NCBI RefSeq assembly: GCF_001493375.1
Contig: NZ_LN929894.1
Location: forward strand, 194,657 to 237,937
Length of the DNA: 43,281 nt
From: Streptomyces specialis
GTDB lineage: Bacteria; Actinomycetota; Actinomycetes; Streptomycetales; Streptomycetaceae
Direction: 5' to 3'
Shown here: in pieces, positions 1 through 9,057 of the stretch
How the letters are laid out: each line of letters begins with the position of its first letter
Position numbering within the stretch: the stretch's first letter is position 1
Translations under genes and position numbers: made by a program
Notes under the pieces: generated by a model
The model's database searches: none
What the model saw: the letters and a program-made list of their open reading frames with translations, nothing else
What the model was told of the DNA's origin: nothing

Positions 1-147
1 CCGGGCACACCGCCCCCGACGGCGCGGTCGGCCCCGAGGACCCGACCGGTGTCCTGGCACGCCCGGCGCCGTGGCCCGCCGCCGGGCGTGCCAGGACACC
101 GGTCGGGTCCTCGGGGCCGACCGCGCCGTCGGGGGCGGTGTGCCCGG
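1..147. repeat. 68-bp perfect inverted repeat at the window edge (fold-back artefact)
   Basis: Bases 1-68 are the exact reverse complement of 80-147, with an 11-nt loop at 69-79. The repeat starts at the very first base, as expected for a contig ending in a fold-back chimera. The inner arm (80-147) is continuous with the kinase gene and is probably genuine; the outer arm (1-68) is probably a false copy. It is far longer than a transcription terminator and has no transposase or T tract beside it. Confidence 0.9.
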
Positions 148-1027
148 TGGCCCGGGGCGGCTCGGTGTCGAGCTGCTCCCCGGTCAGCGCGGCGCGGACG
201 GCGAGCGTCAGCGCCAGCAGCGCCTCGGCGTCGGCCGGGCGGACCCTCGGGTCGCGCGCGGTGGCACGCGCCACCAGGCCGTCCAGTTCGGCCGCCAGCT
301 CCGGCACGGCCAGGGACGGCGGCGGCACGTCCTCGTTCACATGGGCGTACAGCACCCGCGCCGGGGAGTCCCCGGTGTGCGGCTTGGCGCCGGTCAGCGT
401 CTCGTACAGCAGCACGCCGCAGGCGTAGACGTCGGTGCGGGCGTCCACCGTGCCGCCGTCGATCTGCTCGGGCGCCAGGTAGGAGACGGTGCCCAGCAGT
501 GATCCGGTGGTGGCTGAGGTGTGCGTGTCGACGCCGCGCACCAGGCCGAAGTCGGCGACCTTCACCCGGCCGTCGTCGCCGATCAGGACGTTCTCCGGCT
601 TCATGTCGCGGTGGATCAGGCCCGCGCGGTGGGCGGCGGCCAGCCCGGCGAGCAGCGGTTCCAGGATGTCGAGGGCCGCCCGGGGCGACAGCGCCCCACG
701 GGCGCGCAGCACGTCCCGCAGGGTGCAGCCCGCGACGTACTCCATGGCGAGGTAGACGTACGGGCCGTCGGTGCCCTGGTCGAGGACGCCCACGATGTTG
801 GGGTGGTCCAGCCGGGCCGCGGACTTCGCCTCGCGGATGAACCGCTCGACGAACGCGGCGTCCTCGGCCAGCGCCGGGTGCATCACCTTCAGGGCGAGCA
901 CGCGGTCGAGCCGGGTGTCGAGCGCCCGGTAGACCGTCGCCATGCCGCCCACGGCGATCCGCTCCTCGACCCGGTAGCGGCCGTCGACAACGTGCCCGAT
1001 CAGCGGGTCGTGAAGGGTGGCGTCCAC
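1..1027 (-). CDS. Serine/threonine protein kinase, PknL-like (3' end missing)
   Basis: Cytosolic Hanks-type kinase domain of a probably membrane-anchored Ser/Thr kinase. From a GTG at 1027 (VDATLHDPLIGH) the protein shows the Gly-rich loop IAVGGMATVY (about 24-33), ATP-binding Lys47, helix-C Glu66, the HRD loop HRDMKPEN (139-146, Asp141 catalytic), DFG (159-161), a Thr/Ser-rich activation loop and APE (185-187). The reading frame stays open to base 1, but only about 69-1027 (some 319 residues) is reliable because the outer arm of the edge hairpin is a copy. The transmembrane segment and any extracellular PASTA domains lie outside. The start has no Shine-Dalgarno site, but a TACACT hexamer lies 8 nt upstream. 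The Rv2175c-type gene at 6116 and metF nearby recall the pknL region of Mycobacterium tuberculosis, hence the PknL comparison; orthology is inferred. Confidence 0.9.
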   Translation of the reverse strand, partial: MDATLHDPLIGHVVDGRYRVEERIAVGGMATVYRALDTRLDRVLALKVMHPALAEDAAFVERFIREAKSAARLDHPNIVGVLDQGTDGPYVYLAMEYVAGCTLRDVLRARGALSPRAALDILEPLLAGLAAAHRAGLIHRDMKPENVLIGDDGRVKVADFGLVRGVDTHTSATTGSLLGTVSYLAPEQIDGGTVDARTDVYACGVLLYETLTGAKPHTGDSPARVLYAHVNEDVPPPSLAVPELAAELDGLVARATARDPRVRPADAEALLALTLAVRAALTGEQLDTEPPRATGHTAPDGAVGPEDPTGVLARPAAGHGAGRARTPVGSSGPTAPSGAVCP

Positions 1028-1035
1028 GGCACACG

Positions 1036-1041
1036 AGTGTA
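1036..1041 (-). promoter_or_regulatory. Putative -10 box (TACACT) of a leaderless kinase transcript
   Basis: TACACT on the minus strand ends 8 nt before the GTG at 1027. No -35 match is obvious and there is no ribosome binding site, so transcription may begin at the start codon. Confidence 0.45.
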
Positions 1042-1139
1042 CGAGGAACGCAACGGGCCCCCGCCGCCCCGGACCGGTCCGGAGCGGGACTGAAGCCGAA
1101 CGGTGACGGAAGCCGCCGCGCGGCCGTTCAACGGCCCCC

Positions 1140-2390
1140 TCACAGACCCGTGCTGAGGCCGAGGACCGAGCGGATGGCGATCTCCCGGTCGACGCCGAGG
1201 AGGCCGTAGCCGTCCTCGACCGCCGCGTCGAACGCGGCCACGCCGGGCGCGTCCGCCGCGTCCCGCCAGCGGCGCAGGCTGTCCTCGCGGGCCCGGACCA
1301 GATCCGGCATCAGCGCGCCGACCTCGGCGGACCAGCTCTGGTCCGAGAGCTCCTGGATCTCCCGCTCGATGTGCCCGGCCATCTCGCCGGCCCACTCGCG
1401 GCGCTCGGACAGCCCGGTGCCGCCGGGCGGCTCGCCCCAGATGCACAGCTCCAGCGGCGTGGTGATCTCCAGGTAGCGCGTGGCCTCGGGGCCCAGGGCG
1501 CCGGCGTCGCCGCGCAGGCTCCCGGTGAGTTCCGGGCCCTCGGCGTGGCCGAGGAAGCACAGGACCTCGCGGTCGCCGTACTGCCAGGTCTCGGCGGAGG
1601 GGAAGTAGTAGTAGGACGAGACCTCGTAGGGCAGTTCCCAGGTGTCGAGGATGTAGCCCTGGAGCAGCTCGTCGCACCGGCCGAGCGAGACGTCGCTGAT
1701 CTCGTCCTCGCCGGGGAAGGCGTCGTAGCCCTCGATGCGGGTGGCGCCGTACGCCTCGGCCTCGTGCGGTTCGTCGCAGGGCAGGCGGGTGACCGTCATC
1801 TCGCCCGGGCCGTCGCCGAAGCTGTCGAGACCTATGCCGGAGTCGAAGCAGTCGCCGACGCCGAGGTCGAAGACGTCGATCTCGGTGCCGCCGGAACCGG
1901 GGCCGGAGCCGGGGTCGTCGGGGCCGCCGTTCTCGTCGGGGCGGTCCTCGCTCAGCGCCTCACTGACGAACTCGCCGTCGTGGTCGGGGATGAAGAAGCC
2001 GAGCGGGACGGCGACGGCGAGCATCAGGATCTGCGCGGAGGCGATGACGACGGCGGCGACGGCGAGGCCCTTGCCGCGCCGGGGCGGCGTGGCGAGGCGG
2101 GTGAGGGCGAGGATGCCGAGCACCAGCCCGGCCGGGAAGACGAGCAGCGACAGGACGAACGCGGTGATCGCCATCCCGCTGACCGGCACGGCCACCGGCG
2201 GCCCGGGCCACGGCGGAACAGCGGGGTAGGCGCAGTGGCCCCACTCCGGCGGCGGGGGCGTCGGGTACGCGTCCGGTGCCGCCGGGGACGTGGGGGGCGT
2301 CCCGGGACCGGCCCGCTCGGGCTCCGGCTCCGGAGCCCGCTCCGGGGGCATGCCCGGGGGACCCTGTTCCGGATCCTGTGGTGTGCTCAC
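1140..2390 (-). CDS. DUF4190 / septum-formation domain membrane protein
   Basis: Membrane protein of unknown function. The start is taken as GTG at 2390 (VSTPQDPEQ), with GGGGGAA just upstream; a GTG at 2402 is the longer in-frame alternative. The first 60 or so residues are rich in Pro and Glu and probably disordered. Two hydrophobic helices follow (AITAFVLSLLVFPAGLVLG, then VAAVVIASAQILMLAVAVP) separated by a short basic loop, which is the DUF4190 arrangement. An acidic Gly-rich linker leads to a C-terminal domain beginning DVFDLGVGDCFDSG, with several Cys, like the 'septum formation' family. The C-terminal part is probably outside the cell. It lies between thiG and the kinase on the same strand. 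A role in septation is only suggested by the family name; no partner is visible. Confidence 0.75.
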   Translation of the reverse strand: MSTPQDPEQGPPGMPPERAPEPEPERAGPGTPPTSPAAPDAYPTPPPPEWGHCAYPAVPPWPGPPVAVPVSGMAITAFVLSLLVFPAGLVLGILALTRLATPPRRGKGLAVAAVVIASAQILMLAVAVPLGFFIPDHDGEFVSEALSEDRPDENGGPDDPGSGPGSGGTEIDVFDLGVGDCFDSGIGLDSFGDGPGEMTVTRLPCDEPHEAEAYGATRIEGYDAFPGEDEISDVSLGRCDELLQGYILDTWELPYEVSSYYYFPSAETWQYGDREVLCFLGHAEGPELTGSLRGDAGALGPEATRYLEITTPLELCIWGEPPGGTGLSERREWAGEMAGHIEREIQELSDQSWSAEVGALMPDLVRAREDSLRRWRDAADAPGVAAFDAAVEDGYGLLGVDREIAIRSVLGLSTGL

Positions 2391-2441
2391 GAGTTCCCCC
2401 ACAAAACGTCCAGTCCCCCCGGCGACAGCGTGGATCGTATA

Positions 2442-3503
<1,062 letters not shown>

Positions 3504-3507
<4 letters not shown>

Positions 3508-4664
3508 GCCATCACCTCCCGGGCGGCGCGCGCGAAGCGGTGCGCGTGGAACGGACGGGCGTAGTCCGGCAGTTCGCCCGTGGTCAGGGACGCGGCGAGC
3601 GCGTCGCCGGTGACCGGGGCCAGCAGCACGCCGTTGCGGTGGTGCCCGGTCGCCAGGAACAGGCCGGGCAGCTCGCTCGGGCCGAGCAGCGGCGCGTTGT
3701 CCGGGGTGGTCGGGCGCAGCCCGGCGCGGGTCTCCACCAGCGGCAGTTCCGTGATGCCCGGCACCGGCTCGCGGGCGTCCCGCAGCAGTGGGTAGACCCC
3801 GCCGGCCGTCACCGCCGTGTCCCAGCCGCGCTCCTCCGACGTGGCGCCCACGACCAGCTCCCCGCTGACGCGCGGCACCAGATAGATCTGCCCCCCGCGC
3901 CCCACCGCCCGCACCGTGCGGGAGAGGAACGGCGTCAGCTCGGGCAGCATCCGCAGCCGCAGGATCTGCCCCTTCACCGGCCGCACCGGCACCGTCCCCC
4001 CGGGCGGCAGCCCCGCCAGGTCGGCGCTGCGGGAGCCACCGGCGAGCACCGTCCGCCCCGCCGCCACCGCCGTCCCGTCGTCCAGCACGACCCCGGTGGC
4101 CCGTTCCCCGGACCCCGACAGCGTCAACTCCCGCGCCTCGCGCCGCCGGAACACCACCCCGGCCCGCTCGCACGCGGTCAGCAGCGCGGCCGTCAGCAGC
4201 CGGGGATCGGCCTGGTGATCGCCGTCCACGCGCAGCCCGCCCCGGATGCCGGGCGCCAGCATCGGCTCCAGCTTCCGGCACTCCCGGCCCGTCAGCCACT
4301 GCGTGTCCAGCCCGCAGCGCCGCTGCAACTGGTGCAGGTCCCGCAGCAGCGCCCGGTCGTCGGCGTCCAGCGCCACCGCCAGCGTGCCGCACTCCCGGTA
4401 CCCGGTGCCCGTGCCCGCCGCCTCCGCCAGCTCCGCCGCGAAGTCCGGCCAGCGGGCGGCGGACGCGAGATTGAGGTCGAGCAACGCCTCCTCGCCGTGG
4501 TGCAGTTCGGTCACGGCCGCGAGCATCCCGGCGGCCACCTGCGCCGCCCCGCCCCCGGGCCGCGGATCCACCACGGCCACCCGCGCGCCTCGCTGCGCGA
4601 CCCGCCAGGCCGTCACCAGCCCGATGACCCCGCCCCCGACGACCACCACGTCACACGCCGTCAA
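3504..4664 (-). CDS. thiO: Glycine oxidase ThiO
   Basis: FAD-dependent oxidase of the DAO family that oxidises glycine to the imine used by ThiG. The N-terminal dinucleotide fold is DVVVVGGGVIGLVTAW. Later family blocks include GATSEERGWD and ETRAGLRPTTPDNAPLLG near the C-terminus, and the protein ends with HHRNGVLLAPVTGDALAA. I choose a TTG start at 4664 because GGGAGG lies 7 nt upstream and because the only upstream ATG (4688) is inside the conserved 3' part of the TPP riboswitch. That gives 386 aa, normal for the family. First gene of the thiOSG operon and translated under riboswitch control. Confidence 0.93.
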
Positions 4665-4671
4665 CGCGACT

Positions 4672-4770
4672 CCTCCCTTCGCCGGCATGACCCGGATCAG
4701 GTTCGTACGGTCGGAGGCCGGCCAGCCTCCCTCTCAGCCCGGTCGTCCGGGCTCCCGCGGTGCCTTACCG
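4672..4770 (-). promoter_or_regulatory. TPP (THI-box) riboswitch upstream of thiO
   Basis: Read on the minus strand this segment has the conserved thiamine pyrophosphate aptamer blocks: CTGAGAGGGAGGC on the pyrimidine-sensing side and ACCTGATCCGGGT followed by CATGCCGGCGAAGGGAGG on the pyrophosphate-sensing side. The aptamer's 3' end runs straight into the ribosome binding site (GGGAGG, 4672-4677) of the TTG start at 4664, so TPP binding probably hides this site and stops translation of thiO-thiS-thiG. Confidence 0.95.
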
Positions 4771-4777
4771 CCGTCTC

Positions 4778-4783
4778 AGCCTA
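4778..4783 (-). promoter_or_regulatory. Putative -10 box of the thiOSG operon
   Basis: TAGGCT on the minus strand, placed so that transcription would begin near 4771, right at the 5' edge of the TPP aptamer. The -35 region is not clear. Confidence 0.55.
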
Positions 4784-4820
4784 GTACGGGCCGCGCCGCG
4801 GCGTCCCCGGTGCCCGGTCG

Positions 4821-4826
4821 TAGGCT
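4821..4826 (+). promoter_or_regulatory. Putative -10 box of a leaderless flavoprotein transcript
   Basis: TAGGCT ends 6 nt before the GTG at 4833, and no Shine-Dalgarno site is present. The divergent thi promoter uses the same hexamer 40 bp away on the other strand. Confidence 0.5.
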
Positions 4827-4832
4827 GGCGGC

Positions 4833-6083
4833 GTGACGCGGAACGGGATGGCGCAGGAGCGCGTGGTCGTCGCCGGAGCCGGGCTGGCCGGGGTCCAGAC
4901 GGCCGTCGAACTCAGGCAACGCGGCTGGGAGGGCGGCATCACCCTCGTCGGCGCCGAGCCGCACCGGCCCTACGACCGGCCGCCGCTCTCCAAGGACGTG
5001 CTGCTGGGCACCGCCGACAGCACCGCCCTCGACGTGGACTTCGCCGCCCTCGGCGTCGAGCTGCTGCTCGGCCGCACCGCGACCGGCGTGAGCGTCGCCG
5101 AACGGCTGCTGCGCACCGACGCCGGCCCGCTGCCCTACGACCACCTCGTGCTCGCCACCGGCTCCGAACCCGTCACGCTGCCCGGCACCGCCTCGATGCC
5201 CGGCGTGCACGTGCTGCGCACGCTGGACGACGCCCGCCGCCTCAAGCCCGTCCTCGACGCGCGCGGCAGCGTCGTCGCGGTCGGCCCCGGCTGGATCGGC
5301 GCCGAGGCCGCCACCGCCGCCCGCGCGGCCGGCTGCCGCGTCACCGTCGTCGAGGCCGGGCACCACCCGCTGGCCGGGGCGCTGCCCGGCGAGGTCACCG
5401 AGCCCATGCGCCGCTGGTACGCCGACGCGGGCGCGGAGCTGCGCACCGGGCAGCGCGTCACCGCCGTCCGCGACGGCGAGGTGGAGCTGGCCGGCGGCGA
5501 GGTCCTCGGCGCCGACGCCGTCCTGGTGGGCATCGGCTCCCGCCCGGCCACCGGCTGGCTGGCTGGCTCCGGCATTGGCCTCGCCCCGGACGGCTCCGTC
5601 CGCGCGGACGAACGGCTCCGCACGGACGCGCCCGGCGTCTGGGCGGCGGGCGACTGCGCCTCGTTCCCCTCGGCCCGCTACGGGCGGCGGCTCCTCGTCC
5701 ACCACTGGGACAACGCGCTGACCGGCCCGCGCGCCGTCGCCGAGGGCATTCTCGGCGGCCCGGACGCCGCGGACGCCGTCCACGATCCGGTGCCGTACTT
5801 CTGGTCCGAGCAGTTCGGCCACCACGTCCAGTACGCCGGGCACCACGGCCCGGACGACCGGCCGCTGTGGCGCGGCGAGCCGGGCGGCGCGGACGGCTGG
5901 ACCGTGGTGTGGCTGCCCGGCGACGGCCCCGGCACCCCGCCGGCCGCCGTTCCGACGGCCGTGCTGACGGTCGACCGGCCCCGGGACCTCGCACAGGGCC
6001 GCCGCGCGATCGAACGCGGCACGGTCCTTGATCCGGGCCGCGTCGCCGACCCGTCCGTACCACTCAAGGCCGCCGCCCGCTGA
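4833..6083 (+). CDS. NAD(P)/FAD-dependent oxidoreductase, ferredoxin-reductase type
   Basis: Flavoprotein of the pyridine-nucleotide disulphide oxidoreductase superfamily, closest to ferredoxin/rubredoxin reductases that pass electrons from NAD(P)H to a ferredoxin or Rieske protein. FAD fold VVVAGAGLAGVQTA (about 10-23), then RPYDRPPLSKD, typical of the group. A second, NAD-binding fold VVAVGPGWIGAEAA lies near residue 150. GVWAAGDCASF near 270 is the second FAD motif. The last 100 residues (VPYFWSEQFG onward) form the reductase C-terminal dimer domain. At 416 aa it is full length. The start is GTG 4833 (leaderless) or ATG 4848. It is divergent from the thi operon. Its redox partner is not in the window, and a role in thiamine synthesis is only a possibility. 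Confidence 0.88.
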   Translation: MTRNGMAQERVVVAGAGLAGVQTAVELRQRGWEGGITLVGAEPHRPYDRPPLSKDVLLGTADSTALDVDFAALGVELLLGRTATGVSVAERLLRTDAGPLPYDHLVLATGSEPVTLPGTASMPGVHVLRTLDDARRLKPVLDARGSVVAVGPGWIGAEAATAARAAGCRVTVVEAGHHPLAGALPGEVTEPMRRWYADAGAELRTGQRVTAVRDGEVELAGGEVLGADAVLVGIGSRPATGWLAGSGIGLAPDGSVRADERLRTDAPGVWAAGDCASFPSARYGRRLLVHHWDNALTGPRAVAEGILGGPDAADAVHDPVPYFWSEQFGHHVQYAGHHGPDDRPLWRGEPGGADGWTVVWLPGDGPGTPPAAVPTAVLTVDRPRDLAQGRRAIERGTVLDPGRVADPSVPLKAAAR

Positions 6084-6103
6084 CGACTGTCGGTGGGAGA
6101 TGG

Positions 6104-6109
6104 CAGGCT
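6104..6109 (+). promoter_or_regulatory. Putative -10 box (CAGGCT) before the Rv2175c-type gene
   Basis: CAGGCT ends 6 nt before the GTG at 6116, the same spacing as at 4821 and 7267. It is a weaker hexamer than the others. Confidence 0.35.
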
Positions 6110-6115
6110 TGAGAC

Positions 6116-6481
6116 GTGACCGAGATTGATGCAAGGATCGACGCTCTCGTCCCCGCCTGGCTCACCCTTCCCGATATCGCCGAGCAGCTCGGCGTCGAGG
6201 TGACCCGCGTCCGGCAGTTGGTCAAGGAGGGCCAGCTCATCGCCGTCCGCCGGGGGGAGAACCGGGTTCTCCAGGTGCCCGCGGCCTTCCTCGACGGCGA
6301 GAAGATCGTCAAGGGCCTGGTCGGCTGCCTGACCCTGTTGCGGGACGACGGCTTCACCGACCAGGAGATGCTGGAGTGGCTGTTCACCCCCGACGACAGC
6401 CTGCCGGGCACGCCCGCCCAGGCCCTGGGTGAGAATCGCGGGACCGAGGTGAAGCGCCGCGCCCAGGCGCTCGCCGTGTGA
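6116..6481 (+). CDS. Rv2175c-family DNA-binding protein
   Basis: Small (121 aa) cytosolic protein with a winged helix-turn-helix of the MerR/excisionase type at about residues 15-60 (LTLPDIAEQLGVEVTRVRQL, then VRRGENRVLQVPAAFL), followed by a helical C-terminal region ending KRRAQALAV. It matches the family of M. tuberculosis Rv2175c, a DNA-binding protein known as a substrate of the kinase PknL. A PknL-like kinase lies 5 kb away at 1-1027, separated by the thi genes and the flavoprotein. The start is GTG 6116, without a ribosome binding site. The regulated genes are unknown. Confidence 0.9.
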   Translation: MTEIDARIDALVPAWLTLPDIAEQLGVEVTRVRQLVKEGQLIAVRRGENRVLQVPAAFLDGEKIVKGLVGCLTLLRDDGFTDQEMLEWLFTPDDSLPGTPAQALGENRGTEVKRRAQALAV

Positions 6482-6490
6482 TCCGGCCGA

Positions 6491-6525
6491 GCGGCGGCGC
6501 GGACGGGCCCCGCCCGCGCCGCCGC
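6491..6525 (+). terminator. GC-rich hairpin after the Rv2175c-type gene
   Basis: A perfect 12-bp stem (6491-6502 with 6514-6525) and an 11-nt loop begin 9 nt after the stop codon. There is no T tract, as usual for Streptomyces terminators. Confidence 0.6.
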
Positions 6526-6601
6526 CGACCCGTACCGCCGTACCCGTTCCCGCGGTGTCCGTCACACCGCTGTGCCCGCTGACCGACCCCGGGGGAGACG
6601 C

Positions 6602-7252
6602 ATGCTCGCCGACGCACGGCTCTATCTGTGCACCGACGCCAGGAAGAAGCAGGGCGACCTGCCGGATTTCCTGGACGCCGTGCTGGCGAACGGCGTGGAC
6701 ATCGTCCAGTTGCGCGACAAGGGCATGGAGGCCGCCGAGGAGCTGCACTGGCTGGAGGTGTTCGCCGAGGCGTGCCGGCGGCACGGCAGGCTCCTCGCGG
6801 TCAACGACCGGGCCGACGTCGCGCACGCGGCCCGGTCCGACGTGCTGCACCTGGGCCAGGGCGACCTGCCCGTCCCCGCCGCCCGGGCCCTCCTGGGCGG
6901 CGAGGTGCTCATCGGCCGCTCCACCCACGCGGAGGCCGAGGTGGACGCGGCCGTCGCCGACCCGGCGGTGGACTACTTCTGCGTGGGCCCCTGCTGGCCC
7001 ACGCCCACCAAGCCGGGGCGCCCCGCGCCCGGCCTGCCCCTGGTGCGGTACGCCGCGTCGGCGGCCGGTGAACGGCCGTGGTTCGCGATCGGCGGTATCG
7101 ACGCCGGGAATCTCGACGAGGTGCTCGACGCCGGGGCCCGGCGCGTGGTCGTCGTGCGGGCGCTGACCGAGGCCGGTGACCCGGGCGAGGCGGCGGCCGG
7201 GCTGGCCCGGCGGCTGCGGGAGCGTCCGCAGACCGGACGGGAGGGGATCTGA
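6602..7252 (+). CDS. thiE: Thiamine phosphate synthase ThiE
   Basis: Joins HMP-pyrophosphate and thiazole phosphate to give thiamine phosphate, the step after ThiG. A 216-aa TIM-barrel with the family blocks VQLRDK (35-40), [40 protein letters not shown] (phosphate and Mg site) and [11 protein letters not shown]. The start is ATG 6602 with GGGGGAGA 5 nt upstream; an in-frame start at 6572 would bypass that site. It lies on the opposite strand from thiO-thiS-thiG and has no visible TPP riboswitch, so the two thiamine units are probably controlled differently. Confidence 0.96.
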   Translation: MLADARLYLCTDARKKQGDLPDFLDAVLANGVDIVQLRDKGMEAAEELHWLEVFAEACRRHGRLLAVNDRADVAHAARSDVLHLGQGDLPVPAARALLGGEVLIGRSTHAEAEVDAAVADPAVDYFCVGPCWPTPTKPGRPAPGLPLVRYAASAAGERPWFAIGGIDAGNLDEVLDAGARRVVVVRALTEAGDPGEAAAGLARRLRERPQTGREGI

Positions 7253-7266
7253 AGGTGCCGCGTGGG

Positions 7267-7272
7267 TAACCT
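7267..7272 (+). promoter_or_regulatory. Putative -10 box of a leaderless metF transcript
   Basis: TAACCT ends 6 nt before the metF ATG at 7279, and no Shine-Dalgarno site lies in between. Confidence 0.5.
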
Positions 7273-7278
7273 GCGGTT

Positions 7279-8205
7279 ATGGCCCTTGGGATTCCCAGCA
7301 CGATGATAGGAAGTGCGCGGACGGTGCGCGAGCTGCTCGCCGCCGGGGAGCGCACCTTCTCCTTCGAGTTCACCCCGCCGAAGACCGAGCAGGGCGAGCG
7401 CACGCTGTGGAACGCCATCCGCAGGGTCGAGGCGATGGGGCCGACATTCGTCTCGGTCACCTACGGCGCCGGTGGCTCGTCGCGCGAGCGGACCGTGCGC
7501 GCCACCGAGCGGATCGCCACCGAGACGACGCTGACCCCGGTCGCCCACCTGACCGCCGTGAACCACTCCGTGGCCGAGCTGCGCAACATCATCGGGCAGT
7601 ACGCGGGCGCCGGCATCCGGAACATGCTGGCACTGCGCGGCGACCCGCCGGGCGACCCGATGGGCGAGTGGACGCGGCACCCCGAGGGCGTGACGTACGC
7701 GGCGGAGCTGGTCAGCCTCATCAAGGAGTCGGGTGACTTCTGCGTCGGCGTGGCGGCGTTCCCCGAGATGCACCCCCGGTCCACGGACTGGGAGGCGGAC
7801 GTGCGGCACTTCGTCGCCAAGTGCCGCGCGGGCGCCGACTACGCGATCACCCAGATGTTCTTCTACCCGGAGGACTACCTGCGGTTGCGCGACCGGGTGG
7901 CCGCGGCGGGCTGCGACACGCCGATCATCCCCGAGGTCATGCCGATCACGAGCGTGCGGCAGATCGAGCGGTTCACACAACTCAGCAACGCGGCGTTCCC
8001 TCCCGAGTTGGAAAGGCGCATACTCGCGGTCAAGGACGACCCGTTGGCTGTACGCTCGGTCGGGATCGAGTTCGCCACGGAGTTGGGCGCGAAGTTGATG
8101 GACGAAGACATCCCCGGGCTGCACTTCATCACGCTGAACACGTCGGCCCATTCGACGGCGACGCTGGACGTCTACCGGAACCTGGGGCTGCACCAACGCA
8201 CTTAG
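7279..8205 (+). CDS. metF: Methylenetetrahydrofolate reductase
   Basis: Reduces 5,10-methylene-THF to 5-methyl-THF for methionine synthesis; a cytosolic FAD-containing TIM barrel. The 308-aa length fits the bacterial MetF form. [12 protein letters not shown] (28-39) carries the conserved catalytic Glu30. [34 protein letters not shown] and [14 protein letters not shown] are characteristic blocks in the right order. The start is ATG 7279, with a -10-like TAACCT 6 nt upstream and no ribosome binding site, so the mRNA is probably leaderless. It follows thiE by 26 nt, but its own promoter suggests separate transcription. A metF-like gene also lies near pknL/Rv2175c in mycobacteria. Confidence 0.97.
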   Translation: MALGIPSTMIGSARTVRELLAAGERTFSFEFTPPKTEQGERTLWNAIRRVEAMGPTFVSVTYGAGGSSRERTVRATERIATETTLTPVAHLTAVNHSVAELRNIIGQYAGAGIRNMLALRGDPPGDPMGEWTRHPEGVTYAAELVSLIKESGDFCVGVAAFPEMHPRSTDWEADVRHFVAKCRAGADYAITQMFFYPEDYLRLRDRVAAAGCDTPIIPEVMPITSVRQIERFTQLSNAAFPPELERRILAVKDDPLAVRSVGIEFATELGAKLMDEDIPGLHFITLNTSAHSTATLDVYRNLGLHQRT

Positions 8206-8227
8206 ACCGCCGCGGAGAGGGGCGCAC

Positions 8228-9016
8228 ATGGGCTGGACGGTCCTCTACATCGCGTTCGGAATCGTCGCCCTGTGGCTGCTCGGTGAGGTCCTGCTCCAGT
8301 ACAAGGCGAGACTGCGCTGGCGTGTGCTGGCGTTCAGCGGCTTCCTCGGCGTGGTGCTGGGCGTGCTGATGTCCTCGGTGTTCGTGATCGCCCTGGGCGC
8401 CGTCGCCTTCGCCACCGGCCAGACGTTCGTGACGCTGTCCTTCCGGCGCGGCTTCTCCACCGGCTGGGCCCTGGGCGGCAAGCCCCGCACCAGCCGGCGC
8501 CGCCGCCCGGTCGCCCCGGGCGCCGCCGCCCCCCCTCCGCCGCCGCCGGTCCCCGACGAAGTGCCGGACTTCGCCCCGGAGTTCACGCCCGAGTTGACGC
8601 AGGAGCTACAGGCCAGGGACCTGGCCGACGACACCCCGGCCGAGGGCATCCGATTCCAGGCGTTCGGCGCCGACGAGATATACCTCCAGCCCGATCCGGC
8701 CGCGGCCGACCCGTACCAGGAGATGTACGACCCGGCCACCGCCTACGTGGACCCGTACGCCGCGGCGGCCGGGGCCCAGGGCTGGGACGACTACGCGACC
8801 CAGCAGCAGGCGGCGGCGCCGTACCCGGCGGAGTACCCGTACCACCAGGAGACCCCGCCCGGCGGCGTCTGGATGCCCCACCAGCGCGAGACGGCCCCCG
8901 AACCGGCCCCCGGCACCGGTGGCTACGGCTACCCGCCGCCCGAGGAGCACCCCCACCACAGCGGCTACGGCTACGACACATCGGGCTACTACTCCACGGA
9001 CGACCAGCGCTACTGA
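8228..9016 (+). CDS. Membrane protein with Tyr/Pro-rich C-terminal tail
   Basis: A 262-aa protein of unknown function. Two N-terminal transmembrane helices (about 3-22, and 34-65 including VLGVLMSSVFVIALGAVAFA) are followed by a basic stretch TSRRRRP, which by the positive-inside rule places the long tail in the cytoplasm. The tail (about 90-262) has a poly-Pro run (PPPPPPVP), acidic segments, and a C-terminal third rich in Tyr, Gly, Pro and Gln (YPAEYPYHQ, GYGYPPPEE, GYGYDTSGYYST). Such low-complexity tails are usually disordered. GAGAGG lies 8 nt before the ATG. It follows metF by 22 nt. No enzymatic domain is visible. Confidence 0.8.
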   Translation: MGWTVLYIAFGIVALWLLGEVLLQYKARLRWRVLAFSGFLGVVLGVLMSSVFVIALGAVAFATGQTFVTLSFRRGFSTGWALGGKPRTSRRRRPVAPGAAAPPPPPPVPDEVPDFAPEFTPELTQELQARDLADDTPAEGIRFQAFGADEIYLQPDPAAADPYQEMYDPATAYVDPYAAAAGAQGWDDYATQQQAAAPYPAEYPYHQETPPGGVWMPHQRETAPEPAPGTGGYGYPPPEEHPHHSGYGYDTSGYYSTDDQRY

Positions 9017-9057
9017 CCGCACTGACCGCGCGAGGTCGCCGGCGGGGCGTCCGGGGC

